64,000 bases of DNA from positions 20,791,510 to 20,855,509 of the forward strand of contig NC_087077.1 in the NCBI RefSeq assembly GCF_026151205.1, read 5' to 3'. This DNA is from Bolinopsis microptera. Taxonomy: Eukaryota > Ctenophora > Tentaculata > Lobata > Bolinopsidae. Under the pieces are notes generated by a model that saw only the letters and a program-made list of their open reading frames with translations, was not told where the DNA came from and did not search any database. Positions 31,998 through 43,860 of this stretch are shown here, piece by piece. Each line of letters starts with the position of its first letter. Position 1 is the first letter of the stretch. A program made the position numbers and the translations under genes.

Positions 31998-34280
31998 CCT
32001 TTACTAGTTACTATTTCCTTCGAAATAGCTCAAAATGAATTTTTTGTTTTTTCTGTTATGGTTAAAGTAAATTTTTGAAAAAAAAACAAAAAACAAAAAA
32101 ACCGTTATCTCCGCCTTATACATTACCTACTAACAATCATATCTGTCCCCTTTAGCAAAACCATGGGTCGTTCACGTGATGATTACTTTGATCATATTTT
32201 ACCTAATCATTTCTACTATTTAATATTATGCATGCTTTTTTTTGCTCAGCAGCTGTTCAAAAGGATCAAACTCAAATATAAGATAATTAATCATTTCACA
32301 GTAATAAGTTTGAAACATATTTTAATCATACATTTAGCTCGTGTATGAATTAGTTACTTGGAAAGATAAAGATGTCCATTTTTCAATTTTTTCAATTTTT
32401 TCAATTCTGAAACACGATTTTTCCAAAATTGAGATTGAAAAGATTGAGCTTCCTACCCCCCAATTATGCACTTTCATACCAGTTCAAACATTATAGACCC
32501 TTTTAAAATCTCTAAAAAAATGTGTTTCTAGATCAAAACATGCAGTTTTGCTAGTACCTCAGTTAAGTTTTTCAAAATTGTCCCAGATTCAAACGACGAT
32601 TTGGTGCCCCCCCCCCCCCCCCCCCCAGATGGCGCCCCCCCCCCCCCCCCCCCCCCCCCGCACAGTAGGTCAGCGGGGCCCTACGTTACGCCACTGATAA
32701 TACCCAACTATCAAACAAATCAATGGCTGGTTAGGTGAACCATGTTCTTTCTGACACGTGATAGTGAATTTTGAACAATTAGCTTCCAACGTTGACCAAT
32801 TGAAATCCAGGACCACTGTCACTTGACAAAGATGAGTCAGAGGCTAGTTTTGTAGCATCTAACTTGGAGAACATGCTGAGCTAAATACACAGCAAGGGAT
32901 TTGCGTTTGACTGAAGCAGGGGTACGGTTGCTCTTATGAGTGATTTTGTTGGGTGATGATTTTCCCTTTGATTGAGGGTTCAAGTTTCTCTGCAGTAACG
33001 AAAGGGCTTACTGAGGTATGGGGGAGCAGAACAAGGTTGCACTGCCATCAATCTGGCGCAGAGTAATGCTAATTCATCTGTCTTCAGTATGGTCCTGAAT
33101 AAGGCTGTGTTCCAAAGCTGTCCTGAGATTTTCTGGTCATATTCATTATGTCGCCTGGGAGAGAGTAAGATTGGCAACACGGGACTTTGTTTACGTCCTA
33201 AAATGAGGACTCTTGTTGTCCTTACGATATGGTGGAAATCATGGAGCCTGGTGATATGGACCTTCTCTTCATTGAATGGAATGGTATTTCCTTGCTTGCC
33301 CATTTTCATACTTTAGTGATCATGGCGCTGTTTAGTTTCAGACTTGGGAAAACTGTGGCGTAAACGTTCTAAAATAGAATTATTATAGGGCTTGTTCATT
33401 TAACGGCCTTGTGTTATGGAAGCCTCCATTGTAGGCATATGGGAAATACCATTAGGTATGCTACAAGCCCTATGTTAAACGTTTGTGTGTATTGTTGTTT
33501 CAATATCCAATCTTTGAGAGTATCAAACAAAACTGAATACACTTGAATCAATTCATGATCATGGATTGATGGACTTACAAACGTTAACACTGGTTAAGAT
33601 TGTTTGTTAACATCAGAAGAATTCACAGAGATGGGTTGCTATTAAGTTCAGTCACTCTGCTAATCTCACAGTTTTGAGTTTCTGAGTCATGTCAGAGATA
33701 AGTACATTGGTCCACGCAAGAGAAATGGAAACGCATTTTTGTCATGCCTGAGCCTGGAGTTAAGTTTGGGTAGACGATGCAATTTGTCTCCTCAAATTGG
33801 TCGTTTTCATGACTTAGTGATACACAGGCTAGAACATTTTGCTTTTGCACTGTTAGGTCTGTCACGTAGGCTGTAATTTCTGATGGGATTACCGGACATT
33901 GTTCAAATAAACACATTAATGCAAGAATTCAGGATAGGTGTCTAAAAACCGTTGCTACGTTTATAGTTATTTAGTTGTTGATAACAGTACCCCCCTTTGC
34001 AGCAATTCTGAAGTTGGGAATGAGTGGGGTCTGATATTCTTTACGTAATAGATGGGTGATAGGTGATAGATGGAGTTAACAGCTCTTAAAAACGATGTCT
34101 GATAGTTTTAGGATGTCTTTAAAAAAAGTTTCAAGCAACAACCATTTACTTCGAAATACACAAACCTGTTAATGGTTGCACTTTGTTTGAGGTGTTTATT
34201 CCCATAGGGGTCCTTCAAAATTATTTGTTATAATAGTAGTGTTGTAAGTATTTTACTCTTGTAATAGACTCTTTATCTTT
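31998..34280. other. No supported gene; repeats and poly-C runs
   Basis: It contains the inverted copy of the AATTGAGATTG repeat (32378-32461) and two long poly-C runs (32605-32660). Overlapping open frames at 32980-33316 on both strands and a minus frame at 33692-33916 show no recognisable motif; they could be relics. Confidence 0.4.
32378..32461. repeat. AATTGAGATTG palindromic repeat, copy 2 (inverted)
   Basis: Reverse complement of the block at 19645-19742, including the CAATTTTTT units and the AGCTTCCTACCCCCC end. Two inverted copies lie 12.7 kb apart. Confidence 0.65.
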
Positions 34281-34285
34281 TCTAT

Positions 34286-34960
34286 TTATTGTGTGTACCA
34301 ACAACATGAGTCTTCGTTGTTGATGAGCTTCCATGGCCTGCTCATACTTTTCCCACCATCTTCTAATCCTACATTAAAAGCCTTTTCATTTTCAGATGGT
34401 TCTTCAGACTTTTTTCCTCGTTTTAGCTTCTCCTGGATGACACGAGCTTCATCATGAGGGAATTGTGGTCGCCATCCTTCCACTTTTTAGTCTGTCTTCC
34501 AGGTACTTGGCATTTGTCTCTAGCTTTTGACTTAGATGTAGGCTTCGGTAAACTATAGGGTAATTATATGACTTACTGCAATGAAAGACTCTCCCAGGCC
34601 GTTGTATTCACAAAAGGGTACAAAAAGTGTGTCAACGCTTTGATAATTCTCCCCCACTCTTACCCCTTGGCACTTAAACAAAATTCCTAACCAAGTATTT
34701 AATTCATCAATTCCTGTATGTTTGACCGTATAACCCCTTCCCCATACCATGGTACCTCGTCAAATTATTAGATATGTTCAACTGGCAGCAGTCCACATTA
34801 CCATTCATCTTCTGCCACTGGTTTAGGTCCTCATACTCTTCATCACTCATACACAAGCAGCCGTATGATCCAAACCTCGCACTCCTCACACTGCAATGCT
34901 TCTACATGCCAGTCAACTCTGGTTTTAACATATAGGACCCCTCATATGTCTTCTATCTTC
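34286..34960 (-). pseudogene. Degraded PHD-finger-like protein remnant
   Basis: On the minus strand, RVDWHVEALQCEECEVW (one frame, about 34880-34930) continues after a frameshift as GSYGCLCMSDEEYEDLNQW. C-x2-C, then W, then C-x-MSDEEY-x-x-L..W is the layout of a PHD zinc finger. Further minus frames (34553-34750 with CEYNGLGESF, and 34286-34483) may be the rest of the same decayed protein. Several stops and shifts separate the pieces. A retroelement ORF1 or a decayed host gene are both possible. Confidence 0.3.
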
Positions 34961-35472
34961 TCCTTCTCATTTGGTCTACACATTTTTTCTCTTATCAACT
35001 CTTGTTTTATGTGTGATGTTTACTTCTAGGACTTGAGGTCTTTTAAACAAGGGTTTCTCGGGTCTGATGTTGGCGCCGATATGTCATATCTCGAAGATGA
35101 TGTTTGAGGTTTGATGAATTGGTGGAGTTTTAATACTTTCTTGTTTATTAGGATTTGGGGAGGCCATATTGGGCGGAACATTGGTTCATTGGACATAGGT
35201 TCGTTAGTACTTTCTTCTTCAGCTGGTCCGTTGGTCTCTACAGGTTCTGTACTGGCGGGGCACTATCAGTGTGCCCCGTTGAAAATTTACAAAAATAAGT
35301 CACATGGTAATTAGTTTCCTTCAGGAAGAGATGGCCTATGGGTTTTTGGATCACCCAATGGTGTACTGCCGTTTGTCTGAGTGATATAAAACTACGGAAA
35401 TGAAAATGTGAGCATTCAGTTTATTTTAAAAGATTAGTCACCCCTCAATGAAATTTTCAAATATGAATTTTT

Positions 35473-35739
35473 CTAATATGGCTCCAGTACAAGCCAATGG
35501 TCTGTGGTTCTGCGTGACGCGCTTGTAGCGGCGGTCGCGCTACTGCAAGCAAGAGGGACTTGGTTTGAGTTTGGTACTTTGGTCATGGTCTTCTGTACAT
35601 GAGCGTATAGGTGCGATTTTGACTGGGAATACCGAAAGCTTCTAGAGCTTGAGGCATTTTCCAACGATGTTACACTGTCGAAAAGCCTTCTTAAGTCTAT
35701 AAATGTCAGTAACTGATGGCAGTTTTCTGATCTTGACAC
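35473..35739 (-). pseudogene. Possible LINE reverse transcriptase relic
   Basis: The minus frame contains LTFIDLRRLFDSVTSLENA, which resembles RT motif A (FIDF+KAFDSV..E.L) of RTE/I-type LINEs, followed by a segment with the spacing of the next helix. The other RT motifs are absent. The catalytic Asp of FID is kept. The end of the frame overlaps a family D hairpin. Confidence 0.3.
35521..35550. repeat. Family D GC-rich hairpin, fullest copy
   Basis: A 30-bp imperfect palindrome with arms GCTTGTAGCG / CTACTGCAAGC around GGTCGC. Related cores lie at 11523-11550, 37382-37407 and 46981-47005. Confidence 0.6.
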
Positions 35740-35885
35740 CCTCTATAAGACGTCTCAGTCACCAATATCTGCTGAAGAGAGTGAAAAAGTCAGTGACAGT
35801 CGAGTGTAGTGTGATTAATCATCATCGTGAAGGGATGCATCAACAACACTCTATTTTGCAATAAAACCTTGGGGAAAAAGTATGC

Positions 35886-36006
35886 AATGTGGGGGGGGGG
35901 GGGGCAACCATATTAAAGTATTTTTTAAGTAGGATTTTCCCGTTTTGGACCCGGCCGGGGATATACTGTTATTATACTTTAATATGGTTGCCCCCCCACC
36001 CCCCCT
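35886..36006. mobile_element. 120-bp hairpin MITE
   Basis: The ends GGGGCAACCATATTAAAGTA and its complement TACTTTAATATGGTTGCCCC form a near-perfect 24-bp stem, flanked by G and C runs, with a 70-bp centre. No coding capacity. Confidence 0.65.
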
Positions 36007-36471
36007 ATCATTTTACATAGAGTTTAGTCTCATTAATAAGTATTGAAATTTCATCGAATTAGGGTAAAAGCGATTGTTGTGCAAGAAGCGTATGCCCAAT
36101 ATGGGTATCTTTTTTAAAGCTCATACGCTCAGCCAATTTTTGACCAATCTGTTGGATATTCATGTTACTCGTCCTAAAACAGGCTTATCTTGCGAATTGA
36201 TGAAAATATAGTTCATCCTGTAATTCTTAACGAAGTATATAAAATCTTCTATTGTAGGTATATTAATGATATTAAAATGAGATTTTTTCGTTTTGACCGG
36301 GTTATCCTTATTATACTTTTTATGGTTGGCGCGCATCTGGTAGGTTGTAAACCTACAATGCACAAGGGTGATTGCATTGGGGAATCTTATTGAATTGTTT
36401 GTGTTAGAATTTTGATTAGTTGGTTTTCATTTTCTTTTTTTAATGGGGGACCCCAACCCATGTAGCTGAGA
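36007..36471. other. Spacer without recognised features
   Basis: AT-rich sequence; small opposed open frames at 36160-36393 have no recognisable motif. Confidence 0.5.
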
Positions 36472-36660
36472 CTTGTATCACGTTGCGACACCCCTCATCG
36501 GTCGTTCACTATGTTCGTCATTATTTGACGATCAGGGGGAGCCGCGCACTCGTGCGCGGAGGTCCTTACTTGTCATCGTTGTAGGACCGCCGCGCATCGA
36601 AGTGCGCGGGGCTCCCCCTGTATCGTCGAAGCGACAGTGGGGTCACCACGTGAGACAAGG
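36472..36660. mobile_element. Family C fold-back element, full-length copy
   Basis: About 190 bp with outer inverted ends TTGTATCACGTTGCGACACC and, on the right, GGGGTCACCACGTGAGACAA. Inside, two arms GGGGGAGCCGCGCAC and GTGCGCGGGGCTCCCCC are mutual complements, and each arm carries its own perfect hairpin (CCGCGCAC.TC.GTGCGCGG; CCGCGCA..TGCGCGG). A nested palindrome of this kind could extrude as a cruciform. A shorter relative is at 11316-11420. Confidence 0.7.
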
Positions 36661-36778
36661 TCTCTTTGGTCAGCAGTAGACCAAAGTGGCTCTTGCTGGT
36701 GATAGGTGCGCCGAAGGCGGTGGGTTGGGAAGTTCCCCCCCCTGGGATCATTTCATCTGTAAAAGTATACCAACATTG

Positions 36779-36897
36779 GTAGCGCGATGCACTACTGGGT
36801 CGCGCCGCGAATCAAATAATTCTTCTCGCAACCACTTCGGTAGATCGGCGAAATGCACATTGTGCCTCACCGAGCTGTGATGGATTGACATTGTGAT
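36779..36897. mobile_element. Family A hairpin element, copy
   Basis: Begins GTAGCGCGATGCACTACTGG and ends near GATTGACATTGTGATC, closely matching the left arm at 10099-10222 and the inverted right arm at 10510-10626. This copy has only one arm. Confidence 0.65.
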
Positions 36898-38314
36898 CAA
36901 ATACAACATAAAATAAGTACAGTGATTTCATTTATTGATTGTCCTAAAAATTAGTGTTTCCCTGTCAAGCTAAGTAATTATCGGTATCCAATCAATGTGA
37001 TCAGGTCGAATATCCCCATTATGTTTGTTAAGACCAAATGAACCTAATTAATCACGCTTCAATAGCAATGTGTATAAGCGTTACTGCGTGACGCGAGTTG
37101 TGTAAGAGGATTTTTTTTCGAGTACGTTTACCCCTTAAATTGGGGTACATTTAGCGTTAGCCACAGTTGACTAATCTGCCAGATGTTTTAGCCGGAGATT
37201 ACAAGTTCGAATCCAGGTCGAGGCATCTTTTCTGCTTGTTTGTGCTGCGTTTCATGTCTTTTTCTTCGGCCAGTCACATGATTAGTAGTCACGTGATTGT
37301 GTAATTGAAGATGAAGATGACATTTATTAATTAGATGATTCGATTCTATTAGCCTGGACAATAACGTGCCTAACGGCTTACTACGGCGGTCGCGCGCTAC
37401 TGCAGTGGAGGGCTCACGGTTGAGCAAGATGATTCGTATTCTATTCAGATAGTCTCTAGATAAATGAAACACAAGTTATCACTATTCAACAGCGTTAACA
37501 TCTGGCAGCGGCGACCTTTTATTTGTAATGGTGTGCTGATAAAGTGCAGTTAATGAATAATGAGTTTCTAAATTTTAACTAGGGACAGTGTGTACCTTTC
37601 GGAAACACTGCAACTTTGCTTTCACTATCATTCAGCGTTCAGCGGTGTGTTGCGTAAATTTTGACTCTTGATTCAGCTTTTAATTGTTATTATTCTTTTA
37701 ATTTAAGGTTAAGTTTTTAATTCTTTTACCGTAGTCGGTCCACGTAACACTGACTGTTTGCTATGAATTTAAGTTATAAAGGAGCACTTTCAGGTATGCA
37801 GGATGGTTACTTATACAGCAGCTCAAGAAGCTACGTCATTGTATAGCATAAGGCCTTGTACAGATAGTTTACAGTAACATCTGTGCAATGTATTTGACAC
37901 ATATCCTCTTGTCAAGAACTGGTCTAGATATTTTCTTCTTTCTAAAATTATATCATATGAATGAAATACTGAATGATATTTATAATGTATTATTTAATAT
38001 AGTTATAATGTAGACAAGAACACACTGTTTAGATTTTTGAAGTTAACTTAAACAAAAGATATTCAATAACTCTATATCATATAATTATATTTTGTCCAAA
38101 ATACTTTCAAAATCGTTAACAACGTTTTGGTTTTAAAGTTCATGAATCTGTCCTACGTTATTTTTGTCTCGTTCATTAGTTTGTTGACATATGATAGTTA
38201 GTAGTCATGTTATCTGCTTCCATAGAGCTCGCTCTTCCATACCTTAAAATTGTGGTGATATCTTGTCCACTGTCTGCGAAAGCTGCTCCAATGTCTCAAA
38301 AATTTCAGTTTTCA

Positions 38315-38560
38315 TTATGTTAGAGAATAAAAAAGTCGAAACATGTTGTCCTTCCTCTTACATATTTTCTTTGTAACAGGAAGTCTAGAGTTTTGAGTAT
38401 TTCGACATTTCACCTTTTTATTTTTTTGCTTGATTACTACACCTTTTCGCTTTCCTTTGCGTTGTCGAACAATTACTAGATTCTGTTTTTGACTCAATCA
38501 TCACGCTTGTTTCATCAGAGTTAGAACCGTCTTGATGAGATCTATTCAGATTTGTTGTTA
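38315..38560 (-). other. Unassigned minus-strand coding potential
   Basis: One frame reads RSHQDGSNSDETSVMIESKT and continues to NQAKK before a stop at about 38425; an overlapping frame encodes a basic stretch (RQRKGKRKGVVIKQKNKK). Composition looks protein-like, but there is no recognised domain. It lies in the left part of the 9.9-kb unit. Confidence 0.2.
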
Positions 38561-38899
38561 ATCAGTGTCTGAATGATGTGGCAGCAGGATAATCATTTAT
38601 ATCAGACACATCGAGTTAGCTTTTGACACGAGAGAGCTTGTGTCTGACTGTACGTTCTCTCGATTTGAAACCGTCTTTTGTGTCGAGGACAGACTTCGCT
38701 TGTTAGCGAATTGTTTATCACTGAGCGGGACTAAAATCACTGACATCAATGTTGATAATGAACTGATCCCGACAGTCTTCTCCTTATATAGGGCGATGGC
38801 TCACAATTTACGCAAATATCGCTTAATTTACTCAAATGTTATTCATGATTCAATACTCAATGTTGTTAATTTTTTTTGGTACCTTATTATTCGATGTTG

Positions 38900-40300
38900 C
38901 CCAAATGTTGCTTAGTGTTGCTTAATGACCCAATGTTGTTTATTGTTGTTCCGATGTTGCTAGATATTTCTCAATATTTATTAATTTGGTCGTATATTAT
39001 TCAAATGTGCTCAATGTTGTACAAATGTGGCTAAAATTCTGCTTAAATGCTGCTTAAAGTGCTTAAATGTTGCTAAAATTAAATGTTGTTTCACTGTTGC
39101 TTAATGTGCTAAATGTTTCCTATTATGGTTAAATGTTGCCTAATTGTGTTAAACAATTGCTGAATATGCTGTGTGTTGTTCAAACGGTTGCCCTATGTTG
39201 CTTAGTGTTGCTTATTGACAATGTGTTAATGTGGTTCGATGTGCTAGATGGTTTCTCATCTATTGTTCATTTGGTCGTTCATATATAATTCGATGTTGCC
39301 CAATGTTGTAAGTGTTGGATTAATGACCAATGTTGATTATGTTGTTCGATGTTGCTAGATGTTTCTCAATATTGTGCATTGGTCGTATATTATTCAATGT
39401 TGCTCAATTGTTGATCAAATGTTGACTAAAAATGCTGCTTTAAATGCTGTTAATTGTTGCTTAAAGTTGCTAAATTAAATGTTGTTTATAGTTGCTTATA
39501 TTTTGCTTAATGTTCCCTAATATTGTTAAATGTTGCAAATGTTGTTAATCATTGTGTATATTGCTGAGTGTTGTTCAAATGTTGCCAATTGTTGCTTGTG
39601 TTGCTTAATGGATCAATGTTTGTTTAATGTTGTTCGATGTTGCTAGATGTTTCTCGATATTGTTCATTTTGTCGTTATATTATTCAATGTTGTTCAAAAT
39701 GTTGTTCAATTGTGCTAAAATGGGCTTAATTGCTGCGTAATGTTGCTTTAAATGTGCTCAAATTAAATGTTGTTTAAATGAGCTTAATGTTGCTTAAATG
39801 TTCCTAATATTGTTAAAATGTTGCCTAAATGTTGTGAAACATTGCTGAATATTGGCGTGAGTGTTGTTCAAATTTGCCCCAAAATGTTGCTTAGTGTGAC
39901 CTATGTTGATTAATGTGTTCGATGTTGCTAGATGTTTCTCTATATGGTTCATTTGTGTATATTATTCAATGTTGTCAAATGTTGTTCAAATTGTGCTTTA
40001 ATGCTGCTTAATGCTGCTTAAATTGTTTTTTACTGCTTAAATGTTGCTTAAATGTTGCTTAAATGTTGCATCAAATTAATTGTTGTTAAAGTTGCTTAAA
40101 TGTTGCTTAAATGTTTCCTAATATGATTTATTGTTGCTTAAATGTTGTTAAACATTGCTGAATATTGCTGAGTGTTGTTCAACTCGTTGCTCAAATTGTT
40201 TGTAATGCTGTCTATTGTTACCTAATTTCGTTAAAATATTGTCAAATGTGTAGAATGTTGCTCAACGTTCTCACTGATGTATATTCTTGCCTAATGTGTT
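38900..40300. repeat. ATGTTGC minisatellite with ~290-bp higher-order unit
   Basis: About 1.4 kb of degenerate AATGTTGCTTA-like units. A longer block with TTCGATGTTGCTAGATGTTT followed by TCATTTGGTCGTATATTATT recurs near 38945, 39235, 39350, 39635 and 39918. A short inverted stretch of the same sequence type occurs at 46270-46350, inside the right inverted repeat. Confidence 0.75.
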
Positions 40301-40870
40301 CAATGGTGCTTAATAGTTCTCAAAAGATTTTACTTATTTATTTTTAATCTTATAATAACCAATGAAAGATTATGTTTACTACCACAATAGATGGATTGTC
40401 CCTATGGGCATTAGTGTGATCAGTGTTGTCGTTATTTGATTACTTGATTAGGTATATTGCGAACAGGTGGTGTTTCACTGGAAGTGGGACAGTTCTTTTT
40501 TCATTCTTGAGGTTTTAGGTAGGTGTCGTCTGGATCACGAGTTTTTCTTGTTTAATCTTATTCTCAGGTTCGTTCTATTCTGCTTAGTTTTATTTGAGCT
40601 GTAGTATATCTGCATAGTATTTTAGTACAATTGCAGAATTGGAATTATAAAAGGTCTTATAAGTTCACCTTTTCGGCCCACCAAACCTCCTTCAGATATT
40701 GTGTCTTAATATTTACGTCGATATTCTAGAATTTTTATGATTTACCATAAACTTACTCATTTTCATATTGTTTCAGAAGTTATCTTGTCGTTACCTCGAT
40801 ATTTTCTTAATGCAAGGTCTTGATGTACGTTTCTATTATCCGAGCGTGAAAATCTGATTCATTCACACAG

Positions 40871-41846
40871 GAGATACACTATTCATGAAAAATACTGTTC
40901 GCTTAAAAGGATGGACTCTTCTTTTTCTGGGGATTGGCTTGATGATGAATTCTGTCGGAGAGAGGGGACTGAACTATGGGTCATTTCATCGACTCTACAA
41001 GAAGGTGGCGACGTGTTGGAGAATGCAGAGATTGTGGTTTTTGTGTAGGGTGAGTACCCCTTTTATTTGAATTCATTCGATAAATTAAATACTGACTTAG
41101 CACGCAGCTGTTTTTGGAAAGTGCATAAAAAATTATTAAAACAAATGTTTAATAAAGAATAATGATATCTGGGTTCCCTCTGTCGGATATCGAGCTAAGG
41201 GAAAACTCGGTCTGTTCCGAAGAAAGAAGAAGTGGAGCAGAGTTTTGGTTGAAGATGTCGACATGACTTATTCAAGAGAAACTCCAGCGTTTGTGGAGTG
41301 AACCTTCAAATTTCTTATTCCTACGTTATCTTTATAAAGCTATCATATCGTCGATTTATCTGAATTAAAATTACATCATTAAACTTGACAAATTCAGAGA
41401 AACTGGAGATTAATTAACGACTTCGAAAAATTTACTTAAATGATCCGAGATCGTGATGTTGTCATAAATGAATTCTGTAAATTAATTCTTCATGATTTTC
41501 CTCTACTTTCGATGCAGACAATGAACATGCCGTCCACGTGAACACCAGGGTGTTAATATCACAGGGAGTTCTTCTGGACAATGGGTATGTTTAAGAACTT
41601 CGTGCAGCTTGTGTCAATTACCTGTGTAGTCTGTATTAATATTCATAACAGCAAGAATTAAAATTTATCTAATAATCATCAGTATCACTATACTAACAAT
41701 AAATCGCTAATATTATTATACATTTATCTAGTTTCATAAATGGTTATTATTTCAGAACAAGGATAACGACTGTGATCGATGTGATTCTGTGATAGAATGG
41801 ATCATCTCGAACGTCTCATCAGAAAAAGTAATCGTTGGTCGAATAG
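40871..41846 (+). CDS. Unassigned exon-like segments, group 1
   Basis: Four plus-strand segments look like exons. 40871-41049 (acceptor CACACAG, donor GTGAGT) reads RYTIHEKYCSLKRMDSSFSG and then ELWVISSTLQEGGDVLENAE, with a TAG just before the donor. About 41150-41301 reads NNDIWVPSVGYRAKGKLGLF then KKKWSRVLVEDVDMTY and stops. 41518-41584 (AG..GTATGT) reads NEHAVHVNTRVLISQGVLLD. 41756-41846 (TTTCAG..GTGTGA) reads NKDNDCDRCDSVIEWIISNV. I do not recognise a family. Phases do not join cleanly between all segments, so this may be a decayed gene, an element-encoded gene, or parts of more than one transcript. Confidence 0.3.
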
Positions 41847-42131
41847 GTGTGAATTCTGTGTATAAGTGTTCAGTCAATCCATTATTTTCGGAGAAATGAG
41901 TGTACACATGAGGGATTTAAAATCATCAATTTCACCATGGTGTTTCTGTCGATTCAACACCTTGTCCGATCGGGGAAGTAGGAGGACGAAGAGTACATTG
42001 ATGTCTATATGAACTTCGGAAGTTTATTGGCACAATAAGTGAAGGTAGGAAGGTTGATGGATAGATACAATTTTATCAAGTTTCTATGCTTTAGTCCGAG
42101 TGAGTTGGTTGATTTATTTATGAATAAGTGT

Positions 42132-43860
42132 TCAAAAGGCTAAAATTTTGACTCTATCAGCGCAAAATAACCCATTTTTCAGTGCTTAAATATTTTGTAT
42201 CAACTTAGTGCAGTGACATTAATATACATGGTTCGTATGTTCGAGGTTGAGAGTTCGAAACCTTGCTTTTATAATTTATAATTTCCTTTCCTATTTAATT
42301 AAGTACTTCACGTTGGTTATTTTTCACCTCAATAAACTAATTTATAATTATAGTTTTTCACCGGATTAATTTAATAATAAAATCTTCTTGCAGGCTTGTC
42401 ACCTTACCACTAGGTAAATAGCACTATTACCTATAATGTTCTGACCGCTTTTAAAGTGCTGTATGTTTTAAGATCTTCTCAAGTTACACCAGCGACCGAC
42501 TAATTACTTCGCGGTTACAACTACCTACTCGGGAATATTATAGCGGGTATTTTATGACTGGGAAAATTATAACCGGGAAAAATATGGCGGATTTTACCAA
42601 ACCCGCATAATTATCCCGGTCTCTGTATTTACCGGTGGCCGACCTTTCAAGTTTTTTTCAGTGGTCAACAAATTTTCAACCGAAATTTCTGTTTTTGTTA
42701 CTGTTAAAGAAGTTATTTCCAATTTACAGTTACTGATATTACTCAGAAATAGAAAAATAGCCACGTCTAGGATTAAAGAAAATAAATCTATAGATTATAT
42801 GTCAAATCTTAATTAAAGGCGTATGCTCATTTCATTATCTGCGAATGTCCCCTCCATTATCATTATTGATATTTCCCCTGCTGCTGACCGTCAAAATCCG
42901 AAGTTGTATCATTGTTTAACAAAGACTTTCATTTGTCCGTATGGGGCTACTGCGCTGAAGGCAGCGGAGCTTACTTTCCTGCCCACGTTGGTATGGGAAC
43001 GTCTTGGCTTTGCATCTTCAACTGCTCCAGTATCAATCACGTGGACTTGAAATAGTGGCACAGTTTACTCACTTCATGGGCAAGAAATGGAGTATCACCG
43101 GTCCACCCTGAAATCTGATTTCTATTTACCAAATTGTGATTTTTATAAACGAATTTTATGGTAGCTAACCGCAATAAAGTTAAAGCCATCATCATGCTAC
43201 AAAAGTCTTCTCTAGCACATATGAGACTTCAGGTAAAATATGATGATCACCACCCCCTTGAAACACCATATCTGAGTCGGCGGGTTTTTTATGACTGGTA
43301 AAATTTTGCCGGGAAAAAATTTGGCGGAATTTCCAACCACCACTTTTATACCGGTTATTTTTATCCCGAGTAAGGTACCATATGCACTCGGTACCGATAC
43401 GGCAGCAAGACAATAGCGAGAAATGTTCAGGTGCTGGTAATGGTCCATGTTACATTACAATCATAACACGCCCGGGCATGGTCCATTGTATCACTTTAGT
43501 GAGGGTGTAACTTGAGATGATCTAATACATAGAAGACTTAAATGCGGTCAGAAACATTATAGGTAATAGTGCTCCCATTTACCTCGTGTATGTGACAGCC
43601 TGTCTAGATGATTTTATTATTAATATCCGGGTGAAAATTATTATTTATTAGTTATTGTGGTGAAAATATCCAACGTGAAGTACTTTTTAAAAATTAGGAA
43701 AGGATATTGTACATTATAAAAAGCAAGGGTTCGAACTCTCAAATCCTCGAACATCACGAACCATGTTTTATGTCCTGAACTAAGTGTTACTAAAAATAGA
43801 TTTTAGCCACTGAAAAATGGGTGTATTTGCGTGGATAAGAGTCAAAATTTTAGCTTTTGA
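42132..43860. mobile_element. 1.7-kb fold-back element with 360-bp arms
   Basis: The left arm (42132-42490) and right arm (43504-43860) are reverse complements over about 360 bp with scattered differences, from TTCAAAAGGCTAAAATTTTG inward to CTCAAGTTACACC. Each arm contains a tRNA B-box-like GAGAGTTCGAAMCCTTGC. The centre contains MITE 2. The right end runs into a (TGAA)n tail. No coding capacity is recognised. Confidence 0.75.
42524..43375. mobile_element. CTCGGGAT MITE 2 (TA target duplication)
   Basis: The 852-bp element begins CCTACTCGGGAATATTA and ends ATCCCGAGTAAGG, flanked by TA. Subterminal motifs ACCGGGAAAAATATGGCGG and their inversions match MITE 1 at 22282-23082. The internal open frame at 42823-43050 has no recognised domain. 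Confidence 0.75.

Noticed and set aside
42823..43050. 75-residue frame inside MITE 2
   Set aside because: No DDE/D or DNA-binding motif, and MITE 1 has no matching frame. The element is non-autonomous.
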